Notes: generated from the letters alone by a model not told the origin. A stretch of 64,000 bases of DNA from Aquila chrysaetos chrysaetos (GCF_900496995.4 NC_044006.1:62107204-62171203); one strand, 5' to 3'. Shown: positions 10,641-24,600, counted from the stretch's first letter. Program-made: numbers and translations.

Positions 10641-13600
10641 TTTTACCTGTGTGGCAGAGCTACCTGCCTGGCTCGAGGTAGCTAACGTGTTTGGGAAAGC
10701 TGCTCTGGGCCATTCCTGAGAGCTTGTTCCTGGAAACAGATAATTCAAAACATTTGTCTGGAGGATGGTTCGTGGGATAACCACAAGCATTTGTATCATG
10801 GGGCAAATATTTGAGGCGCATCCAGATCAGCTATTACCAATGTTATTGTTTTCAGTCATCTTTCAGAGGAGTCCCTGGGGGGTGGCTGCGCTGGGAAGCA
10901 GGGGGGAGGAGGGCTGGGGCACGAGGTGCACCCTGGGCTGATGGCTCATCCGCTCTTTCCATAGGCAATGCCCAATGTGAGCACGGATGCGAGGGCTGGG
11001 GTCTGTGCGGCAGATCCTCCAAAGGTTTATTTTTTGGAAGGTAACCTGCATATGAGGAGAAACAAGAGCCCTTTATAAAAAGTAGAAGGAGTCCAACAGC
11101 AGCTGTAAAAACGAGAACCTCCCACAACACAACAAACAGAAAATTACATTTCCCCTCATTGTGTCGAAGGGGCTGAGCTTCCAGCCAGCTGTGGAGGAAA
11201 TAAGGAGTTTATATAATTTGCAATGTCAGTGAGGACCAATGTACAAATTTCCTGTCTGGCTCCCTCTGCAGATTAACAAAACTTCGGCAAAGAATATATT
11301 TTCATTTCATTTCATTTTTCTGTTTCTGTGGGGAGAAGATGAACCCCAAGCAGAGCGGTCACAGAAGCTGCGACCCAGAAGGTGCCATGGGAAACTGAGC
11401 ACACAGGAGACCAAAAAAAAAGACAAAAATTCCTACGATGCCAGAGCAACAGAGCTCTGCCCCTTACAGCTCTGGGCCCAGACAGAGCAGCAGCTTGCAG
11501 GCGCGTGTCAAAGTTTGTGGTCTCGCAAATAAGCACATGTTATTTACTCACAAGCCCAAAGTTTTTCCAACATGTGCATTGCCATGCAGAAAGTTACCTC
11601 CCCCCAGTGTTTGTTTTATGTTTCAAAGCATTGACATTTAAACTTCAATCATTAAAAGAAAAATGCCATATTCTATCTTGGTGCTTGCTTATCCAGTCTG
11701 TGTAAGCAGAAAGCACAGCCCATATGTACCAGAGCTTTTTTGGTGTCTCCCTGCTCTCCAGCATGGGGTATTTCAGCCAGCTGTGGGCAGAAACAGACCC
11801 CACAAGGCCCTTGACCCTGGGCGACAGCTGGCGTTCATGCTGCTTTCCCAGCTGCTTCCAGCATCCCACGAATGACAGCGCTGGGCAGGGAGGAAGCAAA
11901 CGCGCATTCAGTAAACTGGAAGTCAGGTGTATGTAAAATGAAGCAGTCGATAGTCATTAGCAAACTGCTTAGTACAGTGCAGGCTTCCTGAAGCACTGTG
12001 ATGAACAGTCAGGGGTGCAAGAAGACCCCAGGCAAAGGACCCCAGCATCACGAGCATCACGTTCTCTCTGGTTTTCAGACAATGCCACCACAAATAAAAC
12101 TGGTATTACCAGCTCTGTCTTCCTGTCCAAAACTACAGCTTTTGGGTTCCTAATTTAAGGGCAGCTCCTGCCTGCCCTTCCCCTGTGTTTGAGGCATGCT
12201 GGCTGCTGGTTCTCCGGTCTTAGTGTCTTGGAGTAAATGGCAGAGCAGTCAGCTGCACTGTTCCCAGCATGCTTGGAGTCATCAGGGAGCATTTCAGGTA
12301 ACAGAGGGAAGAATATTTCAGGCTTCTTCACCTGAGAGAAGGGAAGGAACATGGAGGAACCTCTGAGTGAAAAGAGCTGGATTTCACCTATTGTGAAGTA
12401 TTGTATTATAAATTGACCTAACTCAACTGCTCTCACTTCTGTAACCAGACAGCTCCTCTCTCCTGCCTCAGCTATGCTGTGTGTTTCCAGGAGTCCTGTC
12501 CCTCTGCCATTGTGTGTTTGTGTATCTATCACCCCTGTGCAACGGGCTTTTCCCTGCATCTCCCGGGGGAGCCCTCAGAAGGGACCGCCAGGGCCACCAC
12601 TGCATGGAGGTGGTGGGTGACGGCCAGGAGTAGAGGTGACGGGGCCAGGCTGAGGGAGATGCTCCAGGAGGTGTTGGGAAGAGAGTGCACTAGCTAAAAA
12701 CCAGTCACTAGGAAAGAGACGGGGATCTGTTTTGGGAACGGCTACGAGGTTTGTTGGCTCCAGGGTCTCCCAAGCTGATTAACTTCTGGTGTGGAGCAGG
12801 CTCATTTGTTTACCTTCCCGGGAGATGAAAAACAGAGTGAGATTTTGCAGCACTCAGATTCCCTGAATTTCTTTAAGATTTTGATTAATCATGAGGCATT
12901 TTGGCAGTCTCCTCGAATACTCCATAACCCCTATTTAATCAGTCACCGTCAAAGTACTTACTCTGTCTGGTCTCAACTGGCATGGCTCGACTGCGCAGGG
13001 GGACTGGTGGGCCTCAAGGTGCTGGTGGGGCAGACAGCTGGCTCTGCTCAGGGTCCATGCCGATATCCCCTTGGTTTCTGCGAGGGGAGACCGCATGACA
13101 AATGTCCTTACAAGGATGTAGAACATAGAATAACCTTAATTTGTATTCTGTGCAGTCGTGGTTGGCTTGTAGGGCTCAAGGGATAAAAAGATCCAGACTG
13201 CATGGACCTGGAGGCCATCACTGTTAAAGCTGGAAAATTATGCTGTCAGTATTACAACTGTGAGAAGTTGTGGAAGTGTTGCCAGACACATTACAAAAGT
13301 GGGGATTCACTGTCCCTTTCAGCTCCCCAAGTGTCTCTGCCATGCCAGGTGAATGGACAGTGGGAGACCCCTGAGCTGGCTGTGTCTCCATTAGCAACTT
13401 AGTGCAGATCAGGGTGGGACCTTTGAAGCAAATATCTCCATGTGCAGTGCTTTGACTGTGATCGCAGAGGAGTTTTGGACGATGTGAATTGGATCCCTTT
13501 CAAACAAACGGGAATGTACTCAACGGCACAGGGGCATTCGGTCCATGGTATCACACACAGCTAGTGCAAAGCAAGATCCCCTCGAAAGGCTTAGTGCGTA

Positions 13601-16600
13601 GGCATGGCCTTCAGCACAAACACTTTCCACTCTACAGTTTTGCTCTCTGGGTGATGCTAAATAGAGATAATGTTACACAGTCAGTGCTGAATTGGTCAAA
13701 AAGATGGATACCTTTTTCTTGTCCCCTCTGCATGGTGAAGGGCTTGTTTAGTGCAAGAAGGTGCTGGCTGGTACTTGTTAGCAAAACACCTTTCCTGTGT
13801 TTTACTGAGATGGCAAAGCTGCTTCACAAAAGTGCGCAGAAAGTGCAAACATGATTTGCAGAGGGATCTTTTTTCTTATGACAGAATGGACGCTGTGCTT
13901 CATTTTCCCTTCTAAACCTTTCCTTGTCTAAACCAGGAAAATTTAACATTCTTCCTTCCAAAAATATCAGAAGCGTTATCTGGCTCACAAAAGTAACTCT
14001 CCTTTTTTTTTGCATTCACAGCAAGAAGCTGATGAGCAGGTTCCTTTCTGATGTATGGCTTGAAGACCCTGGGTGACTGGTGTTGTACTTAGATGTTAAA
14101 CACTGGGTCAAAAGTATATAGTGGACTGCATCATCTTAAGTCTTGAGCATTTCCATCAGAGAATGATACGGACATGGCTGAGAAGAAGCAAAGCTCTTGC
14201 TGAGAAATTCAGTAGATACTGACTGTTTATAGACTTCCAGAACAAGCCCATTAAAACAAATATCTCAGTAGAATGAAATATCTTTGGAATCATGTTTCTG
14301 AAACAGTAAATGACAAAGTTTACTGTCATGCATGTTTCAGACAGTGACTTGATTGTTCAGTGCTTTTCCCATATATACCAAAGGCAGTCTGTGCACTGCA
14401 CAGGTATTTGCAGATATCAACAGATTGAGTTGTTCCTTGCCTGTCTTTTAGGTGGGGACATGGGTTTCCTCTTGACATGCAGGTGTTTTTTGGTGAGCCA
14501 GGGTTTTTTCCGATAGGTCCGTCTTGCTAAGCTTTTGATATCCTATCACCTTCAGACACCCACTTTCCTAAAAAGTGCTAACCTTCCTAATAGCCTAATA
14601 GTCACTCAAAGTTTTACCCCATATGTCATAACACAACTTGAATTTCCTTTGCTATCCTCTATGCATCCCAAGTCTTGGGTGACCATTATGGGTCTTGGTT
14701 CATTTCTGTAGTTCCTGCTGCTCATAATGTCTTAGAAACCAGTTTCCCAGAGCAAGGTCTGTGGCGTTGCCATGCAAGAACATTTTCCTGTCATTCTTTT
14801 GGGAATTCTCCAGCAAGTTGTGTGTGTAAGAAAGTCTTCTGCTGTTTTACTTCTCTGTTTCTCTTTCAGGCAGAAGGCAGTCGCATTTACACACTAACTG
14901 TCATCAGATTTTAGGTGTGCTACAATCATTCTTTCTGCCAGTGATAAACCAATTTGTCTCTCATTCTTCATTACAACTGAATGACATGAGAATAGTAATG
15001 ATACAGTCAATGAATGAGCAGCTGAGACAGTTGCAAATTTCATGTTAAATGGCATTTAGTTAGTCATAAAAAAGACCTGTTCAGATAACCAAACATTCAG
15101 TTAACTGCCATGGAGACAGCTTGCAGTGGGTGTCCTGCGATCCCTTTTTCCCACAATTGCTGAGTAACCAAACAACTAAAGGACCATTTTCTTTAAAGAT
15201 TTTCTTCATGGAAGTATTAATTAGTTAAAAAAATATGGGAACTTTAACCTCTAAATGGCACGAAACCATTATCCAAGGAAATACTCACACGCTCTCCTCC
15301 ATGAAACCCCATGTTTATTCTGCAGCTGTCAGAAGTAGGATAGGCATATGTGATATGAAAGATGCTGAAGGGATGATCACTCAGCTTTCCAGATCAGACC
15401 TGGAGCTGGTCCAGACAGATGTACAGTGAGACTTTTTGTAGCCAAGAGTCATACAGCTGGCATTGATTTTTCTCAACGAACTCTCAAGCTGCTGAGACAG
15501 ACTGTCCATACATGAGTTCAACAACTGCAGTGGAAGAAAATATTCCCCTTGTCTTACTTGCTGCTCATTCAGATTGCAGACCATTCAGCAATTTTCCTGT
15601 GTTCATCTTCAGACTAGGGAAACATCAAAACTGTGCTAAGACAGTGCCACTTAAAAACTCTCAGGAGCCAGTGGAAAATCCTTGATGAGTAACTTGTACG
15701 TATGTGAATTTTGGTATTTTGATGCTGCCATCTTCCTTCCACTGCTGGTACACAGCACAGTAATTGCACTGCCAGGTAAGAGGAAAGGAAGTTGAACCAG
15801 CGAGAACAAGAAGTAAGAAATACACTAGTCAGTCCTCTCACAGCTCCTGCTGTACAAATCCTGCTGTGTCCTCTGTTTAAAGGTTGATGATACTTTTAAG
15901 TATGCAGCAGCCTAAGCTCCCTCATGTGCTGTACTGTTACTTGCTATCTATCTGAAATGGTAAAATGATATGAGGAGGGAGTGATGATCCTCAAGCCTTC
16001 AAAGACCGGAAATACCAACTTTAATAGGCCATCGAAAGTTTGGGACTTCCCTGAAACTTACCTTGAACCAGCTTCGGCTCATCAGTCCTCAGTTCCGATT
16101 TGTATCTTTGTGGGAACTATCACAACAAACCAGCACACTGGAGTGGTTCTGCAGCTCTGATCTTGGTTAACACATCCAATAAAGAAACAGAAAATGAGGG
16201 GGTTTTTACTCCTTTTTTAGATTCTTGGAAGGGTTTGGACCATTTTGTTGTGTGCGACGGGGAAGTTTGCAGTAGAACAACAGATCCATGGTTCCTAGAT
16301 CCGACCGCTTTGTTAAGAAACTAGAGGCGGGATTCAGCTCATGGATCAGGACACTTGTGCCCACAGGTGATCTAGGTGTCTAAGCCCCATTATGGTCCTT
16401 AGTGATCTAGTCAATACACCAGTTGAGAGGCATTTCAACTAGATGCCTACATCTGATCACCAAAAGCTCTCCGACTCCTTTGATATATTGACCAGATTGC
16501 CACTGACAGTAGGAGGATCTCAGACACCTTCACCTCTAGAGACCCCTGCTCTTAGGTGTCTGGCTCTGGGGCCTGAATTCCACCTCAGGATTCACAGCCA

Positions 16601-17919
16601 GATCTTGCTGCCTTCTGTGCGCAGTCACCAAGAGGGCCTGGAGGCTGGAGCATACACACTGGCCACCACGTAGCATCTTGAGACATGAACACCCATGTTA
16701 TAGTCCAGAGCAGCTGTCCTTGTGCATGCTGTCACCCCAACAGACTTGTAGTTACAAGCATCAGGTAGGTCATGCCACAGTGCAAGAGCAAGAATAAGAG
16801 CATCAAAATCTGGACCTCAGGTTGTCGATGGTAACAGCAAAATTCCACTGAGAAAACTGGAAACAAGAAATTGTCTTTTAAAATTAATAAAATATGCCAC
16901 CCACATTAAATAGGCAGCATAATGCAAATTTAAAGGCATCTGATAGACTAGAACTAGATGGAAAAATCAATTATATGTTCTACAGAACTGAAATGGAGAC
17001 CTGGCTGGAAGTCTTCCAATGGAAAGATTTTTCTCGCAAAATGCTGACTACAGTTAACTGTCTTGAGGATACTTTTGGCCTTCAATAAAAAAAAAAAAAA
17101 AAAAAATCAACTGAAGAAAAAAATGGAAATATAATTTTAATAACATTGAACATTTTTCTATTTTGATATCATCATTCTTTTTCTTTGTATTATAAACTAT
17201 AACCTCTTCCCAAAAGCTTATTTCAATCAAAGTCTTCATTTTTGTTAGCACAAGATGTTTTAACCATCTTGTATTTTTCACAATTAGGATTCGTTTGCAA
17301 TATTCATTCTGGAATGAAAGAAACTTCAGAGTTGTAAAATGCCCTCTGCAATGAAAAATCTAACTCCTGGATTAGCTGTTACTTTCCTCCACTGAAATAA
17401 TCTTCACTTACTGGCTTGTTCTTTTATTTATATGAGAACATATTTCAGCTTTTGAAAGCAAAGGACAGTTGTTGACTAGGACATTCTTCTCACACCTTAC
17501 AATATGTCTCTACAGGAATGCAAGAAAATTTTACTTTTTTGATATATACCATGTTCCTACAAATAGTTATATGATAAACATGTGTCTAAGTAACTCCGAT
17601 TTATTAAACTTTGCCAGAAGGTTTGAAAAGCTACATTATATTATTTATTGAATTTATATTTACTTTTTCTTTTATTTGTTCATCCCCAAGACTCGGGCTG
17701 AAAATTTCCCCAGTCTATATGGAATCCCTAATGAAGACAAGCAAAAGATTTACATTTTTTAATCGTGTGTCTGGATTTTCTTTTTAATTTACGGGAATAG
17801 TAATGAAAAATTATGCCCCTGGGACATGCACAGAACTTCTCCGACAGTACATCAACAGGGACTGCATATCTGAGGATAAATAAATGGAGAAAACAACTGC
17901 TTGACAGATTGCAGGGGAG
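10641..17919. other. non-coding stretch with A tract
   Basis: More than 7 kb without a supportable gene. A short (ATTTC)n run lies near 11,304. Around 16,367-16,575 short TAGGTGTCT/TAGATGCCT words recur, reminiscent of old interspersed-repeat debris, but I cannot assign a family. An A run of 20 nt at 17087-17106 is fused to an AATAAA word. Frames of 60 to 134 codons here look random. Confidence 0.55.
17087..17106 (+). repeat. 20-nt A tract joined to AATAAA
   Basis: A pure run of 20 A follows CTTC and one AAT, so a polyadenylation-like AATAAA merges into the run. It could be the tail of a retroposed transcript, but no parent sequence is recognised upstream and no target-site duplication was found by eye. 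Confidence 0.7.
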
Positions 17920-18906
17920 GGAAGAAAGAGAAGAAGCCAAGGAGAGCTGGCATTTCCTCAAAGAAGTGATAGTAAGGGCACAAGGACAAACATCCCAATT
18001 AGGGCAGTGACTAGCTTGGCTAAAACAGTGGCTTTGGACACTACAGGGAAACAAAAAAGTGGAAACTATATTGTGTGAATTAAGCATAAAGTCTGAAAAA
18101 GAGAGGCAAGGCTGAGGCAAGCGAGAGGCAAGAGCAGACCAAGAACATCTCAAAAGGGGGCAATGACCATGGTGGCTTTGCAGGTGGTAGTGGCCTACAG
18201 TGTTTGGGACACTGAGTTCATACAGAGAAGTAGCATCTTTATCAGACAACCTGAGATGGCTGACAAAATGCATGACATGTTGGACATGCATGTCCTTCCT
18301 GAGGAGACAACAAAGAAGATCACAGCACACGTCAATTAGTAGCTACTAAGAGACACCTAGAGGAAGAGGAAGCCATTTGATAAATACACTCATAGAAAGA
18401 AAAAGGTCAAGGAACGCGCTGCTTCACAGCTCAACAAGGTTACAACTGTTGGCAAAAGACTTAAATTTATTGTATATTTTTTATCAGTCTTCACTGCAAC
18501 CAGCTAAACAGCATGATTCATATTAGTGAAAAAAAGGCTAGACTTTGGCCTTTAGTAGTTAATTTTAGTCCTTTGGATTTTTTTTAATCAATAGCAAGGA
18601 AATAAATAGCACTCAGCATGGATTCGTCAAGAACAAATTCATGAAATGAAGTGAATCTCATCCTGTGGTGGTGTAGCTGGCCTTGTGGGCAGGGGGAAGG
18701 GGTTCGACTTTAGCCAGGCACTGAATGCTGCATCTTGCCATTTTCATAAGCAAGGCATGGAAATGTGGTGTTGATAGGGGGAGTGGACATCTTTGAGAAC
18801 AGGCTAGACAAATAGCAGCAGGGAATGACAAAACTTTTGGAGAACTGGGAAGGGCTAAGGGATCGTTGGGGTACCTTCCCCTCCATTTTTCTATGTTTCT
18901 GTGACT
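17920..18906 (+). mobile_element. degenerate CR1 LINE fragment (body plus 3' end)
   Basis: Three stretches match, in order, sequence I remember from CR1-type LINEs. First, at 17941-18000, CTCAAAGAAGTGATAGTAAG followed by GGCACAAGGACAAAC. Second, at about 18616-18780, CAGCATGGATTCGTCAAGAA, then GGCCTTGTGGGCAGGGGG and CTCATAAGCAA-like sequence from the reverse-transcriptase part. Third, at 18855-18906, the tail GGATCGTTGGGG...CCTTCC...TTCTATGTTTCTGTG, a worn version of the CR1 3' end. Intervening sequence is rearranged and stop-ridden, so it is inactive. The 200-codon minus-strand frame at 17728-18330 is an antisense shadow of this element. Confidence 0.65.
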
Positions 18907-19124
18907 TTGTATGCACATAAATTATTATTACCTGGTTGTGCATTCTGCTCTTGTCCTGCCCTGAATCCCATGCTGGTTTTCCTTGTCTGATTGACACTGA
19001 GTTCTCCATAGTGCCTGTTGAATTATATTACAAGTGTTTCTTAGTTCCAAGTGGCATCAAGATCTGACAGCCTCTTTTTTCTTTAAAGTCATTACATGTG
19101 ATGACACAAGGCAGAGAAAGGGAA

Positions 19125-19250
19125 TTGCTATTTATCCCCACTTTGCAGACAGGAGAAGCCAGGCTCCACAGAATCCATAGCAAAGCTGGGAGCTGAACCC
19201 AAATCTCCTGGATCCCCACAGTGTCTTATGCGCACGACTACCCCATTAAT
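19125..19250 (-). repeat. MIR-like SINE remnant
   Basis: The plus strand shows the reverse complement of MIR. It has TATCCCCACTTTGCAGACAG, then CAAAGCTGGGAGCTGAACCC (MIR: ...GCAGAGC.GGGATTCGAACCC), then CTCCTGGATCC and a CTTATGC...ACTACCCCATTA end. This is the best-preserved of the three MIR-like copies in the window. Confidence 0.65.
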
Positions 19251-21500
19251 CCTGAGGGCAGGACAAGCTGTCATGAACCATTGACAAGCCTCACGTCAGC
19301 AATTGCCGCCTTCTCTCTTTCCCAAGATAAGTGAATACAAGAGTGATTGGGCTGATTCTAAATTGTGAAAGCCCAGGAAATACTCCTGGGGCTCGAACAG
19401 CCCAACGAATCCAAAGTTTAGATCTCCGCATTGCCTAATGAGCCTTTCAAAGCTCCCCTCAGGTTGTCTGGAGCCACTCCCCAGCCACAGATTTAATTCT
19501 TTCTATACACTCTGAAAAATGTAGTCTATTTAATATTCTACCCACAACTTGGCTTAAGGCTACTTGAAGCTATTGTTTGGGGGGGGGGGGGGAGGTTCTG
19601 GTCAGTTAATTATATCTACAATTGGCAAAATACCATTTCTGATGTAAAGCTACATGTGATGTGTCCCCAAGCCAAATCACATACGATCTTAGGCTGGAAA
19701 GCTAGCAGCTAGCAGCCAAATGCAGCAAAAACTGAGCTCTGGAGGTATCCCCTGAGCACGTGTAGGCAGCAGCCAAGATGAAATGAGAAGATGCCAGAAG
19801 GGCAGTTTTTATGGCAATCCTTTACTCAGGCAAAACTCTCACTGGTTTTAGGGAAGTGAAGGCTTTAGAGCTTGGATTTGCAGTGCTTATAGGCAGACAA
19901 CTGTGAATCCAGAAGCCTCCCTGAGGAAAGACCCCCTCTGTGCTACCTATTTACGATGGAGATGCTAATACTAGGCTGCGCTGCTTCTCACCCCACTGCG
20001 TGATGCATGGCCCATGGCCGCCTGTCCCAGGTGCAGGCGAGAGTCCCCCGGGGTGACCAGGACCACCAGCAGCATGGGCACCTCTGATAGCCCAGCGCAG
20101 CCCGCGTAAAGCCACGCAGGAGCTTGGAAGAAGCTCCCCTAGCTGCCTGCACATACACAGTGTGTAACATGAGGCAAAACGGTTTCAAGCGAGCTTCTCT
20201 CATGACAGCAGCAGGGGCAGAGTTGTATGTCTGCAGGTCTTGCTTCCAGCAGCAGCTGGTGGTGTCAGCTCCAGGGTCCAGCAGCACGGAGTGGAGCCCT
20301 CTGCACGCCTCCTCCTCACACGCTGCATCACCAGCCCCAATGGTTTGGAGAGGTGAGAGGTCCTCAAGGCAGACGCCTAGGCACAGGGAGACCCAGCTCA
20401 CGCAGGAGAGCTGTCCCCGCAGGCAGCCGGGATCTGCTTGCAAGGGCTACGTGCCTCTGCAAATCCAAAATAAAATGTAAACAAGGCTCCCAAAGGCAGT
20501 GCAGAGCCTTCATCTCCTGCTGTTCATGAATCCCACATGTACAGCAGCCCAAGGTGACAGGGAATTTTCACTCAGCGCTCCCCTGTGATGCCACAGCGAT
20601 GGATCAAGTGAAGGCCACCAGCTTTGCAGGTCCTTGGTAGTCATGCTTCACTGTGGTTGGGTGGACCAGAGGAGAGGAAAAGGGCATGGACTCAGAGCTG
20701 GCCACAAGGTAAAGGGCAGGCCAACTCCAAGAATTCCCTCTGAATTCATGCGTTTTCCTGGGAAACCACCAGATTTGGCCACCAAGGCCTTTCCCACTGG
20801 AGAGAGAGAGAGACAAACAGCCGTGTCTCTCCTCCCAAATGACAACCAGCCAGCAAAACCCACAGGGATGCTTGTGAACCTTTCTCTTGCAGCCCACACT
20901 GGGAGGGACAATTCAGGCCTAAGCAGTTATGAGTTTTAGTGAATGCAATAAGAAACCAGAACTGAATAAAAACTAACCAGAATGGAATAAAAAATATTTG
21001 CATTTTGCAAAGTCTGAGGTGAACAGTTTTTTACTTTTTTCACAATTTGTGGAATGTTTTCAAAATATTTCAACTTTCTGGTAGTTTAGCTTTGAGTTTC
21101 TTACTTGCTGCCAAATACAATAAACTAAGTGGTGGCCACAGGGTAGCACTTTTCCTTATTTTTTCACTTTTCCCTTTGTTACCCTAAGCTTTCAAGACAT
21201 CATAAAAATGTGGAAGATTTGAAAATTTAGAGAGTGGCAGAAGGAAAATGAAAAGAAAAGTGATGAGTGGGGAGAAGAACAGGGGTTGTTCAAGAGAAAA
21301 AGATCAACAGGTTCTGATCTGGCAAATGGGCCTTTTCTCAGAAATCTGAACAGACTGAATGGAAATTGCAGGGCCACCCTCACTCAGTTTGTGTAGCCTC
21401 TGACTCCACTGGCAGATCCACTGTACAGAGGCTTGACATGATTTTGTGCCACAATGTTTGTGCCTTAATTACAAGTGCATTTCATGCCATGCATCGAAGA
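19251..21500. other. non-coding stretch with simple repeats
   Basis: No gene is supported. A pure run of 14 G lies at 19579-19592 and an (AG)n run at about 20801-20812. Open frames of 60 to 151 codons around 19,950-21,000 overlap one another on both strands and show no domain. Confidence 0.55.
19579..19592 (+). repeat. 14-nt G homopolymer
   Basis: A pure run of 14 G, flanked by TTT and AGG. It is a length-variable mononucleotide tract and could fold as a G-quadruplex. Confidence 0.9.
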
Positions 21501-21520
21501 AGTCTGAGGCAACTTAATTT

Positions 21521-21612
21521 GGCCAATTAGTCTGAGACTGGGGCCAGTGAAGTCACTTATATAAACATTTCAGAGCCAGTGCAACCCGTTTCCTACTTTG
21601 CACGAATAAACC
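21521..21612 (+). promoter_or_regulatory. CCAAT-TATA-AATAAA module, LTR-like
   Basis: A CCAAT box at 21523-21527 is followed by a TATA box (TTATATAAAC, 21558-21567) and then AATAAA at 21605-21610, only about 40 nt after the TATA box. This close spacing of a core promoter and a polyadenylation signal is typical of retroviral LTRs with a short R region and unusual for a host gene. I could not define terminal TG...CA ends or a target-site duplication, so the element may be an old truncated LTR or a coincidence in AT-rich DNA. Confidence 0.35.
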
Positions 21613-21619
21613 CCTCTTT

Positions 21620-24600
21620 TCCGTAAAATTTTGAACACAGAGAGAAAAATTGGCTAGAACAAGTCCCTTGGTAGAAACGCTGCTTTCTACAGCTACTCAA
21701 AAGAAGGTGTTTTACAAGCAAAACTGTAAAGTCATATAAAACAACGCCCCAGCCCCAACAACAAAACAGGGTGCACTGGCTTGCTGCTTGTGCAATGGCA
21801 AATTGACGTGGAAGGGAAGCCCAGAGATGGCTGGATCAGCAGCCAGCACAGTGGCAGTGCTGTTCTAGGTGGTCCCTGGTGGGTTTGGGGACCGAGGCTG
21901 GGCAGGCACCGCTGGAGGGCTCGCGGGGGACTGGACAGCCCTGCAGTGCAAAGCTGCTTTCCCAATTTCACAGCTGTGACTGGGCTCGGGCTCAGGTCCA
22001 GCTGCATACTTCAGTAGTAAAGCTGCAAATATAACATAGAAATGCAGAATTTTTAAAAAATATTTTATCTTTTCCTGCCTGCTTTAAAAAATTATGCAGC
22101 AGAATGTTTTGTTTGTAGAAAACAATAGAAACTTGACCACTGCTTATATTAAAACTTGTCACTCTTGCATGGTGCAGGATGGAGTCCACCATGATGTGGC
22201 AAACAGCAAGGGGAGAGGAAGAGGAAAGACATGACGAAGGGGTTGGCATGTTTGAGCATTTACTTCTCACTGAATTAATCTGGAGCAGCAGTGTTGCTGG
22301 GAAATAAAATAATGTAAGAGAATTTACACGGCAACATCTGTTTCAGTGTCAGAATTCATTAGTGAGGAAAAGGGGAACACAGGTACACCAGGGGGATTTG
22401 CAAAATCTGAGATTACAAGCAAATGTGTCATTCAATGTCCGTTATTTTCTGTTTCTTGCAACTTTGCTCAACAGATCAAAAGAATTTGAGTCCAGCTAAA
22501 GAGTGTATGCGAGGCTTAACAGTATTATGGTACTCATTATCCTTCATGCAATCCTCTTTAATGATTTGTTTTGTGGCCATATACAGGATCACAAATGCAA
22601 TAAAAGTGGGAAATGTTGAGTTAAAGCAAGGGTCTGGCATGGTGATGTCATCTATACAATAAACAAATGTCAATGCAGAGCTATAAATAATCTTTTTATC
22701 GTAATCTTGAATTGATCCGGTACCAGATGCATACACACTTCATGAAAATTCCTTTGCTTTGAAGAAAGAGGACAATAACCTGTAATATAAAGTTGGATAT
22801 ATTTATATGTATGCTTCTCATGGGTAATACATGTTACAGGCAAGAGGGCACAGGGCCCTTGTCTTTCCTGCAAACAACACCTATACCTCTGTGCCAAGCA
22901 TGACACACTCCTGTGAGCATGGAGGCTAAAAGAATCACTCTGGGCTGGTAAAGATCTCCCCAACGACAGGTAGGTCCTTAGAGGCACAGAAAAATCTTTA
23001 TAAAGAACGTTCCATTTACTGTATGAGAGAGATCTGTTCTAGTTTACACAGGGAAACTCCCAGGTTCAAAATGCTAACTATACCCCAGCACACCTGAGCT
23101 TTCCCTCTGTACGACGCAAAGAGTGAAGTACGTTGTTGTGAAAAATCACATAAACATACATCCACACTGAAATAGCAATCTCGGACAGCTAAATCTGTCC
23201 TTTTGTTCCAGGCCTCTTTTTAATTCTGTTTCTACGAGATATTTCTGTCCAACAGAAGCTTTTACATTATAACAATTGCATTTAAAAAAAAAAAAAATCC
23301 CGTTGCATCAGTCGAGCAGTGTCTTGGGGCTGGCTCAAGCCAATGACAATCCTTCCATTGACGTCATTAAGCTTTTATTCAGGCTCTTAATCTGCAATCA
23401 ATCAACCTTAATATTATTCCTCGCAGAACTCCATGCCTTCTCTTGGTGATAGAAAAAAACAAGACCAAATGTTTGTCCCAGCTACCAGTGCTGGCAAAAT
23501 TGCCTGGGTCATGATTACATTTTCAGTGATCCTTGGTCAGGAGTTATCCTGAAATGCACCGGTTTGCTTTTTCTCCCTCGTGTACTTTCTTCTAGCTTCA
23601 TGTTTTGGCTTTCGTGCTACACTGGACTGTCCCTGCTGATCTAAGCTAGGGAGCCCAATCCTGTGGCATCTCAACAGCTGCTGGGGACAGGCAGCCTGAG
23701 CCATGGGCTGGCCCCAGGGGCATGCAGTGCTTCCCAGAAGCAGGCTCTGGGATGTTAAATCCTGTGGTAGCATGAGATATTTACTAATGGTGCTGAGAAG
23801 CTACATGAGATTGTCAGGAAAAAAAGACATATAAGCCCTAATCTTCCTTGGCCTCTCCCAGCGCTGCATTTAGTACATGTCATTAACCTTTCCATCTCCG
23901 ATGGCTATAGCCATGGCTGCATTTTCTCATGGGGTAGTGACTCTGCACAGGCTGCCATGACAAGGAGCATCTGTCTAGCGGCTCTGATGATAGGGACTTT
24001 ATCTCTTGCTATGTTCTGGTGGTCTTTCTGGTATAACTTCATCATATGTCTTCTGTTAAAGGAAAGGGAATGCGTGCTCGGCTCTAACCCCATAGGGGTG
24101 GTTGCACAGGGTTGTCTATAGACAGCCCAATAAATGTCATCCCCCCCACCCCACCCAGGACTATGATATGGCTGTAACTGGGGTGAAGCTAGTTTCCTCA
24201 TTGTGCAGCAGAAAAGAATAGGCAAAAAGGAGGAACAAAAATGTAGGGCGTTATCAGAGGTATCTGAAGCATAATCTGGGTACACTGGACATTGAGAGGT
24301 GACCGGGAAGAGGAGTGACAGAAGGGAAGGCTGCCCACCAGAAATAAGTTCAAACACAGGCAGCGTGGAAACATGCACAACAGCGACTGCGAGGTGCCAG
24401 AGAGTGCAAGATCACAGGTGGGAAAGGTGGCCTGCCGCTTCCTATTGCAACTACATTCACTTACATTTGGAAAACATTCAGCAAAGCCTTGGCTGTACTA
24501 GCTTCAGTGCTTAGGTGTCCCTGAAAGAATAAAAATTAACCAGCAACCCCATGACCTCAGAGAAAGGGGAGAAAGGTTTTAATCTTAGACTTTAAAGCTC

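Noticed and set aside
10239-10799. ORFs of 100 to 148 codons on both strands
   Set aside because: They sit in a GC-rich islet where stops are rare and overlap in conflicting frames without domains.
16367-16575. Recurrent TAGGTGTCT-type words suggesting a DNA-transposon or SINE relic
   Set aside because: Too diverged to assign to a family or to set boundaries.
17728-18330. 200-codon minus-strand ORF
   Set aside because: It lies antisense to recognisable CR1-like sequence and shows no domain or splice signals.
18691-18760. GGTTCGA-like motif suggesting a tRNA gene
   Set aside because: No acceptor stem or anticodon arm can be folded, and the sequence is part of a CR1-like element.
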